From Pelodera strongyloides (Eukaryota; Nematoda; Chromadorea; Rhabditida; Rhabditidae): a stretch of 64,000 bases of DNA. The position numbers and the translations under genes were made by a program. Numbering within the stretch: position 1 is the first letter of the stretch; the number at the start of each line of letters is the position of its first letter. The stretch spans positions 1 to 64,000 of the forward strand of contig JAANDG010000669.1 in NCBI GenBank assembly GCA_036852015.1, in the 5' to 3' direction. Shown here in pieces: positions 22,651 through 33,699 of the stretch. Under the pieces are notes generated by a model. That model was given only the letters and a program-made list of their open reading frames with translations. It was not told the DNA's origin and made no database searches.

Positions 22651-24245
22651 GAAATATGTTGTATGTCCTTTTAGCGTTTAATATTTTTTTAAGAACCATG
22701 GCTAAGGTTGTGTTTGTTATCCTTATTAGTCGATGAAGGTAAATAACGGCTGGTATTGTGATATACTAAGTGATGCAATCAGTTGTTCTGTTTATTTTCT
22801 TTTTGTTTGTTAGCTTATTTGTTACATTTGTGAGGTTTGTTACGCCTAGGTAGTTGGTAGATTTCTTTGTTAAGTTCCGGTAGATAACGCTGACTGTGCA
22901 GAATAGTATTTTTATCGACGTTTCTTTAGGTAGTACATATTTCTTTGAACTCGTTAATTTATATTTGAGAGTAATTTTGATAGTTTTTTTACTGTTTTCT
23001 GTTTCTGTATTCACTGTCCTGTCCTCCCCTCCCAAGTCTGTTTTCCTTGAACTGAAATGTTTATTGAAAACGCCTGTCTATGTGCAGAACCTGAACTTGA
23101 TTGGTAAGTTTTTTTACTGGTAGCAAATCATAATCATATAATTAAGTCATTCATGCTTCCTATGATTGCGCAATTTAACTGCAGAGAACCAAACAACCAT
23201 AATAATGTTAGATGTTTTAAGATGATTTTCAATGAGCACGATGATCTATTCCCATTGTTTCAGGATTGATTTGCACCATCAGATGAAGCAGATGAAGATC
23301 CATATTGCCCTGTTGCTGGAGGTCGTTCGCTGTGCGGAGAATTGCGCTCATGCTTCTTGCTATTCTTCTGTTTCGCGTCAGCTCAATTAGGTTTGTTTTG
23401 GTCTTAACATTGCAGACTTAAACAAAATATTTTTTGAAAAGTTACTTAGATCATGTTGAACTCGGATTGTTTTTACAAATGCATTTAGTTACTCTCTTTC
23501 AGCTTTACAAGTGAAGGCATGAAGGTGTCTTACATAACTACAAGCTACATTCGGTTCAACCAAAATTGCTAGATTTTGGCGTGATTCCCCTTCAACGCAG
23601 TCAAAACTTTTTTGCCGTCTGGAGCTCAAAACGGAAGAAGATACATATTGACCGACATAACTAAAGGTGAACATAATGCATCTAAATGGTAAACGTTGCT
23701 TGTGATGTTTCATAGTAAATAAGTGACTCGATTTTTGCAGGTTTGCAACAAGCACTTCAAGGTTGAGGGACTGTGAAGGCATTTTGATTGTGAGCGCTGT
23801 CGATTCATTTGTGTCAAACTGGCAGAAAAATGTGTCAACAGTACCGGTTCGATGTGACGGTAAGTCTAAAGATAACAACTAAATGTTGACTAGTCCTCCG
23901 CTATACGATGTTTTCATTCACAGCGTCTTTGGAAGCTTGACAATATATCGGGATTTGATTTGATGATGCGTGCAAATAATTAGTATAATTCAGGGAACAC
24001 TGCATTAACTTATCTGGAAAACTACGTCTGCAGGACTGAAGGCTGTTGTTCGAAACGGACTCGAGGACTTTTGAAACAAAATTCGACAAAAGGTAAGCCT
24101 ATATAAAACCAAACATTCGCAATTGATATTGAGGAAATCACTTATTTAAAAATAGAAAATAATAAAACATGTTGTTTAAAAAACTCTGTTTTAATAATCC
24201 AGTTCGTTGCATCATTTTTATTGAGCATTTATAATTTATTTTTAG

Positions 24246-24363
24246 GTCGGCACAGAGCAACTTTCGTCAGTTGCCGTCCAAGTGAAGCATGATCAGTGCC
24301 AGAACGTCGTCACCTGTCGTTGTGGTTTACGCGTTGGTTCCGTTTCAAATGCTCGAACAGTAG
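24246..24363 (+). CDS. Exon of a beta-propeller-like protein, left copy
   Basis: Acceptor TTTTTAG and donor G|GTATGCTC frame 39 open codons ending in phase 1. The text starts VGTEQLSSVAVQVKHDQCQN and is the homologue of the exon at 32550-32694. Compared with the right copy it has lost the segment carrying the WVITSISK text and has become cysteine-rich (VVTCRCGLRV), which suggests relaxed constraint. The assignment rests on the better-preserved right copy. Confidence 0.35.
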
Positions 24364-24761
24364 GTATGCTCCCATCTCATGCATTTTATGCCTTGCCCCT
24401 TGTTGAGGATAATAAATATAGGTCAAAAGCCAATACGATTTTATCTCTAGTTTCATTTTTTGCACACTTAGTCACTTTATCGCATTTAGGCTGTCTTCAT
24501 GCTGTACTCAGGATTTTATGCATGAACTGCCCGCACAGTTTATCATACTGTCTGTTTGTGCAGTACCAAAGACATACATCATCTCGTGATCCTGCGCATG
24601 TTGAGGTATTTAACATATTATTTCTCGTTACTAGCATTGAACAAGGCACACTCGAACATTATTAAAAACAGTGTTTCTAGCTTATTATGATTTCTAAATT
24701 AATGCGGTGGGTGTTATATAACGAAGCTTGGTATGATTTCTAAGTTTGCTATTGTGTACAT

Positions 24762-24891
24762 ATACCTCGTTCGCCAGCTCCGGATCGCATCGCATGAAGT
24801 TTCGGTATACGCTTGGAGTCGCTCTTTATTTCGGGACAAATTGCTTGGGGGAGCAAGATGTACCAGAAGGAGTCATTCCCCATAGTGCCTG
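24762..24891 (+). pseudogene. Duplicated exon type Q, copy 3, with lost acceptor
   Basis: Where other copies have GTGTACAG this one reads GTGTACAT, destroying the acceptor AG. A CGCAT duplication shifts the frame and makes a TGA. The 3' part is still open (KFRYTLGVALYFGTN, then QDVPEGVIPHSAW) and the donor is intact. This is a clear broken copy. Confidence 0.6.
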
Positions 24892-25444
24892 GTAAGACTG
24901 CTTCATTTATTTTTAGTTTAATTAGTGTCGTGGAAAAGTGCAATTAATGTCTGCTAATAATTCTTTTAATACATCCTTCTGTTTTAGATTAAGCCTTCCT
25001 TTTGACTCTCCTGCTTGTTCCACTTCGATGCCGTTTGATGCCTAAGGCCGTGAGAACTCCAGCCGTGCGAACATGATCGAAGAGGTGCCTGTCCATACAG
25101 TCAACTACTTGTATCGGATACGGATTACGGAATGGTAAGTATAAATACATTCAGATTATTTGCAAACAGTTGACATGTATCGAGCTGCGACATTTTACAG
25201 TATCCTTCTATTCCAGAATGCCCTTGTTGGTGATGAGCACAGTTGGTGATGATGTCTAGAACTGATGCCAGTCACATTCGTCTTGCTTTGGGTGATTCCG
25301 TTCCGGTAAGTACGTTTTATCAATCACTTTTTTTATTATAATCACATAACCATTAGACAATTTTGACCATAGTTGCAAAAAAGACAAGCCAGCAAAGGAT
25401 TGATTGGCGTGTCATCGTTCCTAATATTCGCACTTCATGTTCAG

Positions 25445-25579
25445 GTAGCATCTCAGATATGAAATGCCCGTGGAATAACACACAGTTCGGCAAGCAATTA
25501 TTGGTACCTGCTCTTCTTTGGGACAAATGTTCGTGGGGGCGAACACTCTACCAGAAGACGTCGTTCTCCGATGTTCTTG
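25445..25579 (+). pseudogene. Duplicated exon type P, copy 3
   Basis: This copy is close to copy 2 in sequence and borders (TTCAG ... CTTG|GTAAGAC). One frame is open across the 3' three quarters and reads WYLLFFGTNVRGGEH; the frame of copy 1 has a stop. The sequence around it (CACTTTTTTTATTATAATCACATAACCATT) matches the flank of copy 2. Confidence 0.4.
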
Positions 25580-26207
25580 GTAAGACAACTAATACTGGGT
25601 TACACGGTTGGTAATTCACACAATAGGAAGCATCTCAATTAACTAATTTTATTCTCTCTTCAGTTCGCAGCGAGATTACAATGCTCCACTTTAGACTTTA
25701 GCCGACTCAAGGCATCCTCCAAAGTTCATGTGTAATGTAATATTTTCCAGTGCTATCGTTCTTTAGATACTGCTATTCAGCACGTACATGGTGTGACGGT
25801 CCTGATAACTACTGATGTCGGACATCTTGGTTTGCTCTACATTGGCCTCGACCGTCCGTTTCTCTATTAGAGTATGTTGGCGAACCTTGCCATTTTGGAT
25901 CGCGCGGTTATTGTAAGTTGTTATTTGCCCTCAAACTGTCTAAATTTGATGGATCAACTATCGCTTGCACTGCGCACAGCTCCTAACAAAAATAATTTTA
26001 ATTGTTTATGAAAAGCTTCTTAGAACTACGAAGAACGAATGGCCCAACCGTTGACTGTTGTCGTGTTGCAAGGATTGATGGACTAGGTTTATCACAATCT
26101 AGCCAAGAGGAAGCACGCTGAGGCTTAGGACAGGTAATTTTCGTTGTTCCCTTTATTTATGAAGGCAAACATGGGCGCTCTTGTTCATAATAAATATTCT
26201 TGTTTAG

Positions 26208-26346
26208 GATTCTGAATACTGTGTCCGGAAGCTACAAATGCTTTTATGTTTGTGGAGAACAATGCCTACAACAATGCTTACACGTGGAAATGAGAAGATG
26301 CCAAGGAGAATGTACTCAGATACACTCGTCTGCGGCACTCGTTTTT
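26208..26346 (+). CDS. Open exon in duplicated block, unrecognised
   Basis: Acceptor TTGTTTAG and donor T|GTAAGATG enclose 46 open codons plus one base, beginning DSEYCVRKLQMLLCLWRTMP and continuing with a basic GNEKMPRRM segment. The homologous place at 28336-28494 has the same acceptor text (TTGTTTAGGATTCTGAAT) but an early in-frame TGA. Function unknown. Confidence 0.35.
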
Positions 26347-26788
26347 GTAAGATGGTCTGCCTTTTTTTGCATTCTGTAACACTTTTAGTTTCAAGGTTTT
26401 GCCTGAACGCTAAATATAAATGACTTGCAGCTGTAGATAGAGTTATTTTCTGTGAATCTAATATGTTCGTTAGTCGAATATATCGAATATCGAATCCATA
26501 TCGAAGAAGGATTGCACATGTCTAATTTCACTTTTCAGTAGATTGCCAATTCCTTGTCCTGCCCCTTTTCGAATTGGAATTGCTGTCCGAGCCTAAACCA
26601 ACACCTTGTTCAGATGGTCGATCAAGAAAAGGTAAATATAAATAGATATATATTGAGAAAAGCGAAACTATGACGTGTCTCTTCTTGTTACTAGCATTAA
26701 AACATGGCATGTTAGAACATTACTAAAAAAACGGTTTTCTTAAAGATTACTAGCTTAGTATGATGTCTAAGTTTACTATTGTGTATAG

Positions 26789-26912
26789 ATACCTCTTTCG
26801 TCAGCTCCGGATCGCATCAAGTTTCGTCATACGCTTGGAGGCGCTCCTTTCTTTCGGGACAAATTGCTTGGGGGAGCAATGTACCAGAAGGAGTCATTCC
26901 CCATAGTTCCTG
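26789..26912 (+). pseudogene. Duplicated exon type Q, copy 4
   Basis: This copy is nearly identical to copy 1, including the stop-generating text before the donor, and the donor is weakened to CTG|GTGAGAC. It is flanked by the same intron sequences. It probably comes from a later duplication of the copy-1 unit. Confidence 0.4.
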
Positions 26913-27424
26913 GTGAGACTGCTTCATTTATTTTTAGTTTATTTGGTGCCGCCAATAATTCTTTTAAAGGGGTTTTTTTCACCAACAATAGTTTAAATAC
27001 TTTTACAATAGCCTTCTGTTTCAGAACGCCTGTTATGTTATTCTGACAACATCATCCATACTTCCCGGACAGTTGGTGATGTATCTGGTCGATCAAGCAA
27101 AGGTACATTTTAATACATATAGATTGACAAAAGGATATGACGTGTCTCGGTCTGATTCACTTTACTTACTGCTCTATTTAGGAGGTCTTCATGCTGTATT
27201 CACGATTTTACGATGAACTGCCCGCACCGTTTATCATATGTCCGTTTGTGAAGAACTAAAACGGGCGTCATTTCACGATTCTGTTCTGAGGTATGTTGAG
27301 GTATTTAACTTACTAATAGTTGTTATTGGCATTAAGCAAGGCATGTTCGAACATTATTCTACAAAAGAAACTGAGTTACTTAAAGTAGCCTTTTTGTGGT
27401 TTCTAATATTACTATTCTATACAG

Positions 27425-27546
27425 GTAACTCTGTCGTCAGCTCCGGACCGCGTAAAGTGTCGGCAAACACTTGTTGTTACTCTTTTTTTCGGGACAAAAT
27501 GTTTGGGGGAACATGTACCAGAAGGAGATTTTCCCCAATGTTGCTG
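27425..27546 (+). CDS. Duplicated exon type Q, copy 5 (open)
   Basis: 122 nt and 40 open codons plus two bases, exactly like copy 2. It reads VTLSSAPDRVKCRQTLVVTL, then FFGTKCLGEHVPEGDFPQCC. Cysteines and the FGTK...VPEG pattern are shared with copy 2. The acceptor (TATACAG) and donor (CTG|GTAAGGC) are good. It is one of the two best-preserved members; product unknown. Confidence 0.45.
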
Positions 27547-28154
27547 GTAAGGCGGTTTCATTTATTTTTAGTTTAATTGGTGTCGTAGTTGAAACGACAG
27601 GTATGCAATACAAAAAAAAACTTCCCTGTGAGATCATAGGGCTCCACTACAGCCAGCTTCGCTTCCGACTTCCTTGCAAGTTCATATGTAGTGTAATCAT
27701 TGCATTGATATCGTTGTTTAGGTACTGCAAATCAGCGCGTACTCAAATACGTGACATGGTGACGGTACTGCTGCTGCTGATGACCTCGGGACGAAAATAC
27801 GCGCAATCGGACATCTTGCCTTGATGTTCTACCTACCACTCTACATCGCTTGCTTTATTAGAGTATGTCGGCGAACCGACGACAGTTTGGATCGTGCGAA
27901 TCATGGTAAGTTGTTATTGCCCTTTGCAAACTGTCTAAATTTCTAAATTTGCTGCATTAACCCTCGATCGCTACGCACAGCACTGACGTGCTTTTCCCGG
28001 CAAACGCTTTAACATCAGCCCAACTTTAACAACTTACCCAGCAAAATTAATTTCATAATAAGTGCATGCAGTTGAGTGTTGTCTGCGCAATTATTGAATA
28101 TGGATATTGGTTCAAAATAATTTTAATTTGTTTGTTTATGAAATATTTGTTTAG

Positions 28155-28269
28155 GATCCTGACGAAGGAAATGGGCCAACCGTTGACCTTCAGCTACAAG
28201 GATTATTGGGCAACACAGACGAGGATACACACAGTCAGATGCACCTGTCTTCGGCAGGAGTTAACACAG
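28155..28269 (+). CDS. Open exon DPDEGNGP, unrecognised
   Basis: Acceptor TTGTTTAG and donor CAG|GTAAATT enclose 38 open codons plus one base: DPDEGNGPTVDLQLQGLLGN, then an acidic and polar segment. The homologous exon near 26012-26130 keeps the acceptor context and the GGCCCAACCGTTGAC core but has a TAG. The pair shows one open and one broken member of the same duplication. Confidence 0.35.
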
Positions 28270-28619
28270 GTAAATTTTGTTATTTCCATTGTTTTTTTAA
28301 GTGTACTTTTGTTCATAGTGATAATGCTTGTTTAGGATTCTGAATTCTTGCTTCGGGAGGCACAAGGCCTATGCGATTGATATGTGGTCCTTCAAGAAAG
28401 TTGAACGAACACATTGAACGTACCGAAGAGGAAATGAGGAGATGCCAAGGAGAATGTACTTGAGATACACTCGTCTGCGGCAGCTCTATGTCCACAAGGT
28501 GATTTGCCTTTTTTTGCCTTCTGTATCAACTTCATTAAGTTTTTGTCTGGAGGTTAATATAAATGTCTTGCAACTGTAAATAAACTTGTTTTCTGTGACA
28601 ATAATATTTTCGCGCGTCA

Positions 28620-29520
28620 TATGTATCCAAATGTTTCAACTTTCAACGGCGCAGTATCAAACGAAGGTTCCAAAAAGTATTCGAATAAATTGTGTAAAGT
28701 CTCAGGGTCTGTCTATGCTCTGTCCTTTATAATAATATAAACTCAAACTATTTTTCAGGTCTTTCTGAATGTCAATTGTTCTTTTTCTTCTGACCATGAT
28801 GACAATAAAAACATATGACTTTTTGAAGTCAAAATGTAGTTCCCTTATGACGGGATAAAAAAAGGTCTGAGTCAGAAAAAAAGAAAAGAAATACCAGTCG
28901 TCGTCGGTGAGCTTGAGAATGGATGGGATTCCTCCCATTTGGAATGTTTCAAGCGTTGATGTCGCTTGACATTATCTCGTAGAAGAGAAGAAACGTATTT
29001 CTCAGGTAAGATAAATGTTTTACTACGCGTTTGATTATGGAACTATAATATGCTGCCCAGATTAGCAGCATTCACCCCCTTAAAGGATCACAGTAATTCG
29101 ACTTTTTACTTCAATTATTCATAAACATGAAAAAACACCTAGAATAATACCATTCCGGTGTCAATTTACTGAAAATTTAACCCAGGGAAAGAAATCCCCT
29201 CAGTTGTGTTTTGATAATGTACAGTATGACAACTACAACTGAGACAGTAGGGCAGACACTTTCCCTATTCCCCGGTTTTTCTTTGTATTGTCATCATTGG
29301 CAACCGGCCAAGTCCCATTGCGATTAGAAAACTTCCTATTTTGTCAAAAATCAAAACTCAACACAAGGGATGTTTTTCCCTGTGATAAATTTTCCGTAAT
29401 TTGGCATTGGAAAGGTATTTTTCTAGGTAACTTTTTATATTTATTGATAGATGAAGTAAAAAGACGATAAGGAAGTGACTGCGATCCTTTAACTACCCTC
29501 TTTAGGTGAACACATCCGGC
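28620..29520. other. Unassigned interval
   Basis: No supported gene. The ORF at 28702-28938 (minus) is lysine- and phenylalanine-rich with no domain, and 29288-29470 has no splice context that I can join. AT-rich intron-like sequence. Confidence 0.35.
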
Positions 29521-30259
29521 CAGCTGCCCGCAAGCAATAACCGATAACTCTATGCGCTCCCAACTTCGTGTTCATGGAATACTGCGAGTGAGGAAAGGTA
29601 GTTTGTTAATTTCAGATTCAAATTTTCCTACACTATTGGAAATTCTTTTTTGGATTTATTTTTTTGGTTCTTCAGTCTGACGCTACTTTTCCGCTTCTGC
29701 TGGAAATTGTTCCACGCCTCATAATGCCATCTCTCATGATTTCTTTTTCGAGAATCGAGCTATCTCGCATATCAACAGTTTGAGCGAATCGAACCGAACT
29801 GGAAAGGCCAATAGGCCAATAGAAGCCATTCATCTCTAACTACACACAATGTGGCTTCCAGTTTGTCCTCCAGGTGAGACTTATTTTTTTATTCTCAGTT
29901 TTTTAACGGATATTTATTCATTGCGTAATTATTAAAGGTTCATTTTATTGCAGGTCAACAAACTCTTTTGATTATTGATCATTTCTGTGTTATGCGCAGT
30001 ACCTTCTGGATGTTGTGATTTCTTGCATTCAGCATCGCTGGAATTACACTTGCCGCCATGCCAATTATGTTTCAGGTATGTTTAGTGGGTTCATAATGGC
30101 AACGAGGCTATGCTTATGAGTGCCTGCCATCCTGAGTTCCTGATCATGTTAGATTCTTTTAGATGTTAGATTATCTCGTGTCATATAATTGCATCTCCGC
30201 TGCTTTGAATTCCGTGGGTTTATTTAAGTTTAACGGAAACGACTGTTTAAACTCCATTA

Positions 30260-32700
30260 CCGGTTTAGGTTAGCAGAGAAAGTGAGGCCTCACCATCAGA
30301 AGCAGCACTTGGAAACTCGGCAAAGGACGCATCACCTCAATGCTGCACGTCCTTTGGCTCGCCTTGAATGTTAAGCAGCACAACGAGGATCTTGGTTTCC
30401 ATGATAAGGTGCGCCACCATGAGTTGAATATCGGCATGCATTGTGTTTTTAGATAACTACTATAAATACCGTAGCTCGTGTTAATTGAGCACTGTGTTCA
30501 CTGCGAACCTCTCACTTTCAGATTATATGAGCACGGTGCCCTACCCTTGGCCTCATATTTCTTCGCTCGGAGTCCCCGCGCGCATTGGACGATTTCAGCA
30601 CTGTTGTAATGGGGAAACGTCCGAAGAAAGGTGAACATAATAATTTATTCAGTTGCTATTATAAGTATTGGACTCTTAACACGAATTTCGTTCTGTCTCC
30701 AATTTTGAATCCTTCATATATAGGTGACACGCACAAGAAGGAAACCTGTGAAGCTACAGTACGGTCTGTGATGATTGGACCAGCAACGCTGAGTGGAACA
30801 GCTAGGTTGTCTACTTATCAAAAAGTATCAAAAAGTATTTAATCAAAAAGCATGCTTATAAAAAAGAAGTAGAAGGGCAGAAAAAAACAATTTCCTGCTT
30901 GAAATGCTAATAAAAAAAAGAAGGAAAAAAGGCAGAAAAAATATATGCTGCCCTAAGTATGCTAATAAAAAATGCAGAAAAAATATATGATGCTTGCCAA
31001 AGAAGGCAATGGAAACGTGTTGTAGTTTTATGTATTTTAGCGTTTCTCCATGACTAAGATTGTGATTGTTGTACTTGCACTTGTTAGTCTACGAAGTTTT
31101 ATAACGGTCGTAAGGCCATCTACTAACAGATGCAATCAGTTGTTTTGATTCTTTGATTTTTGTTTATTTATAAATTATTTACGTTTGTTACGCCTTGTTA
31201 GTTGGTAGATTTATTTGCTAAGCTCGCTGATTTTACATAATGGCTCCTTCTTTGGTAATAATGTGGTACTTTAAACAACTCTTTAGTTTATAATTGAGAG
31301 CAATTTTGACTGTTTTTTTTAACTGTTTTCCATTTCCTTTTTCACTGTCCTTTCCGTTCTCACCCAAGTCTTTATTCATTATCTCTTTATCACCCAATCC
31401 TTGAACTGAAAAGTGGATTGAAAACGCCTCCTCCCTACGCATCAGAGCTGAACTGAAATGGTAAGTTTTTTTGTTTGCTGGTAGCAACTCGGATTCTGCA
31501 CATTAACTGAAGAGAACTAAGCAGCCATACGAGTGCGGGAGCCAGAGCTAGATGATTCTAAGATGATCTGATGATGTTTCTATGTGCACGGTGACCTATT
31601 TCTTTTGTTTCAGAATTGACCTGCACCAGCAGTTTTGATTGATCTGCCCGTTGCTGGCGGTTTCACGTCAGCTCAATAAGGTTTGTTTTGGTCTTTGCCG
31701 GTCAGACTAATGCATAAATAATTATTGTTGAACTCGGATGATTTCTGCAAATATTACGGTCGTTAACAAACCAAGTTCATACATTTATGTTGTTTCAGCT
31801 TTTCAAGTGACATCACGAAGGTCTCTTACCAACTGCATAAACCAATCGATTGTGTTGTGAGCTTCGAACATGATTTGCCTGCCAACACGGACGTTCTTTC
31901 CTACTGGAGCTCAAAATGGGTGAAGAGTCATGTCAGGAATACGCATCAATATAACTAAGGTATATTAACAAAAGGTTAAAGCTTTTTTTAACCTTTAACA
32001 TGATATATATAGCTGGTCGTCTTTTATGGTAAACCAATGTATCAATTTTTGCAGGTCTGCGACAAGCACTTCAAAGTTGGGGGACTGTGGAGAGGTTTGG
32101 TTGTGAGCGCCGCCGATGCTTTTGTATTCGCTACAACATTATGGTTCGACGTGCACTGAAGGTACGTCTACAAATGCTAAATGTCAACTAGTGCTCTGCT
32201 GTAAGGGAGGTGGCTTCATTCACAAGCTCTTAGGAAGTGCTGGGTTTTGTTGCTGAGGTTATGTTGGGTGTAAATAATTCATCTATTTCAGAGAGCACCT
32301 TCTGAACTCAATCCACTGCATGAACATGCCGGGAAGGCTGCAGCTACATGACTGAAGGCGGGTGTTCGAAAGACACATACTGGACGACTTTTGGAGCGAA
32401 GAAAGGTCAGTCCACATAAAAGGCATTCTTATATTGAGGGCACCACTCATTAAAAAAACGAAACTGAGAAAAAAGGTGTTATATTTCGAAAAAAAAAGAA
32501 CTCTAAGCCAGTTTGTTTCTTTTTATAGAGCATTTATCATTAATTTTAGGTCGGTAAAGAGCAACTTTCGTCAGTTGCAGTGCAAATGGAGTGCGACCGG
32601 AGGCAGAACGTCTGGGTCATCACCTCAATTTCAAAAACGAGTTGGAATGTTTACATTTCCACCATCGGTGCCGTTTCAACCGCTCGATCATTAGGTATGC
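30260..32700 (+). repeat. Large segmental duplication, right copy
   Basis: Partner of 21900-24370. Its exons are on the whole better preserved at the 3' end. The A-rich minisatellite is present at 30850-30995, and an ORF at 30585-30842 spans an exon-intron border and is not a gene on its own. Confidence 0.85.
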
Positions 32701-32939
32701 TCCCAGCTCATACAGTCGGTGTCTTGCCACAATGGTTGATAAATGATATCTCTGGTTTTATATGCTCAATTATTCACTTGTAGGATACCGTTTGTTATGG
32801 AGTGGCAATGTGAAGCGATGCCATGTAACACAAGGCATATCTTTGAATATCTCTACTCTTCTCTCTACTTCTACACCCGTTTTCGCCGTTTTCCTGCAAC
32901 CAACGTATTCAACGGGTGTGTCAATTCATTGTTCTCATG
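32550..32939 (+). CDS. Two in-phase exons, possible Nup155-like beta-propeller segment
   Basis: Exon 32550-32694 (48 codons plus one base) and exon 32784-32939 (two bases, 51 codons, one base) join in phase 1 with no stop. The first reads VGKEQLSSVAVQMECDRRQN, then VWVITSISKTSWNVYIS. This follows the pattern of the Nup155/Nup170 propeller (I-x-V-D...R-N-I-L-Y-x-x-S...I-x-V-Y-D-L). The second ends VFAVFLQPTYSTGVSIHCS, comparable in place to the 'LLAVTHAGVRLYFS' type strand. If correct, it is part of a nucleoporin of the inner ring. Upstream, the preceding exon joins out of phase by one base, so the copy may be a pseudogene. Similarity was judged by eye only. Confidence 0.35.
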
Positions 32940-33259
32940 GTTTGTGATTTCGGCTATCAACTAACCATGTACGTGAATTCAGCTGCACAAGTAAAGAGGT
33001 GGCACTCAAGACGAAAATACCGAATTTCTACATAGTGTAAACAATATTATCATATTTCTAGTGCAGAAGACAACGAACGTGGCGTCTTATCCCGGATGTT
33101 CGATGCTGTCGTGCCTTTCTTCTACTTGAAACGTTCCTTAACTTCGCGTGGGGAAGACTAGAATTGAGTGTCGAAGAATGAAGGTGAGATCTGGTTAAAG
33201 TTATTGCTAGAACTTGAACTTTACCTGCAAACAAATTTTTTACCTATCTTAACTTTCAG

Positions 33260-33409
33260 GGAAATATTTGGAATGTCGCAGCATGGTTCGATCGGGAGTA
33301 TGCCGAACATCATTCGATGTCCATCGTCACCGGACCAAAGAGAGCGCTTTCCTCGGAGATACGCTTGGAACCATCTGAATCGTGTAGTTGGAAAGAAACA
33401 GGATCTCTG
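33260..33409 (+). CDS. Open 50-codon exon, unrecognised
   Basis: Acceptor AACTTTCAG and donor CTG|GTTAGTA enclose exactly 50 codons in phase 0, starting GNIWNVAAWFDREYAEHHSM. An exon-like stretch just upstream (from 33068, AEDNERGVLSRMFDAVVPFF) is open in one frame and then stops. Another at about 33538-33650 (GGIYSGRSGVPY) is open after its first codons. Phases do not all agree, so this is either a decayed gene or a model I failed to complete. Confidence 0.35.
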
Positions 33410-33699
33410 GTTAGTAAAATGGCACTCAGCTGTTTTTCCTCATTTGGTTTCTGAAATTTTCAGGGGTTGTTAAAACAATCTTTTGTTTTTCAGAATTTCT
33501 TTATAAGTGTCTTTATTCCATTTTCATATCGTTTAAGGTGCCAAAGGAACCACACCGCCACTAATGAAGGGAGCAACGCAGAACCCTTCGTTGCTTCGAT
33601 TGGGTGGAATATACTCTGGTCGCTCTGGTGTCCCCTATTGATCCGGTACGAGATCCTTGAAGCGAAGTATATGGAAATTTCGTGCGTTTGCTTTTTTTT

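Larger units (their letters stand above)
21900..24370 (+). repeat. Large segmental duplication, left copy
   Basis: About 2.5 kb matches 30260-32700 in order and orientation, at an offset of about 8.3 kb. Shared landmarks include CATCACCTCAAT with a following CTGCACAAC block, an A-rich GGCAGAAAAAATATATG minisatellite, GTTTGTTACGCC-GTTGGTAGATTT, CAAGCACTTCAA-GTT-GGGACTGTG and GAGCAACTTTCGTCAGTTGC. Both exon-like and intron-like parts are conserved, so the duplication is fairly young, but each copy has its own stops and indels. Confidence 0.85.

Noticed and set aside
33260..33280. GNIW string as support for the Nup155 assignment
   Set aside because: Its order relative to the other proposed Nup155-like segments is wrong, so the four-residue match is probably coincidence.
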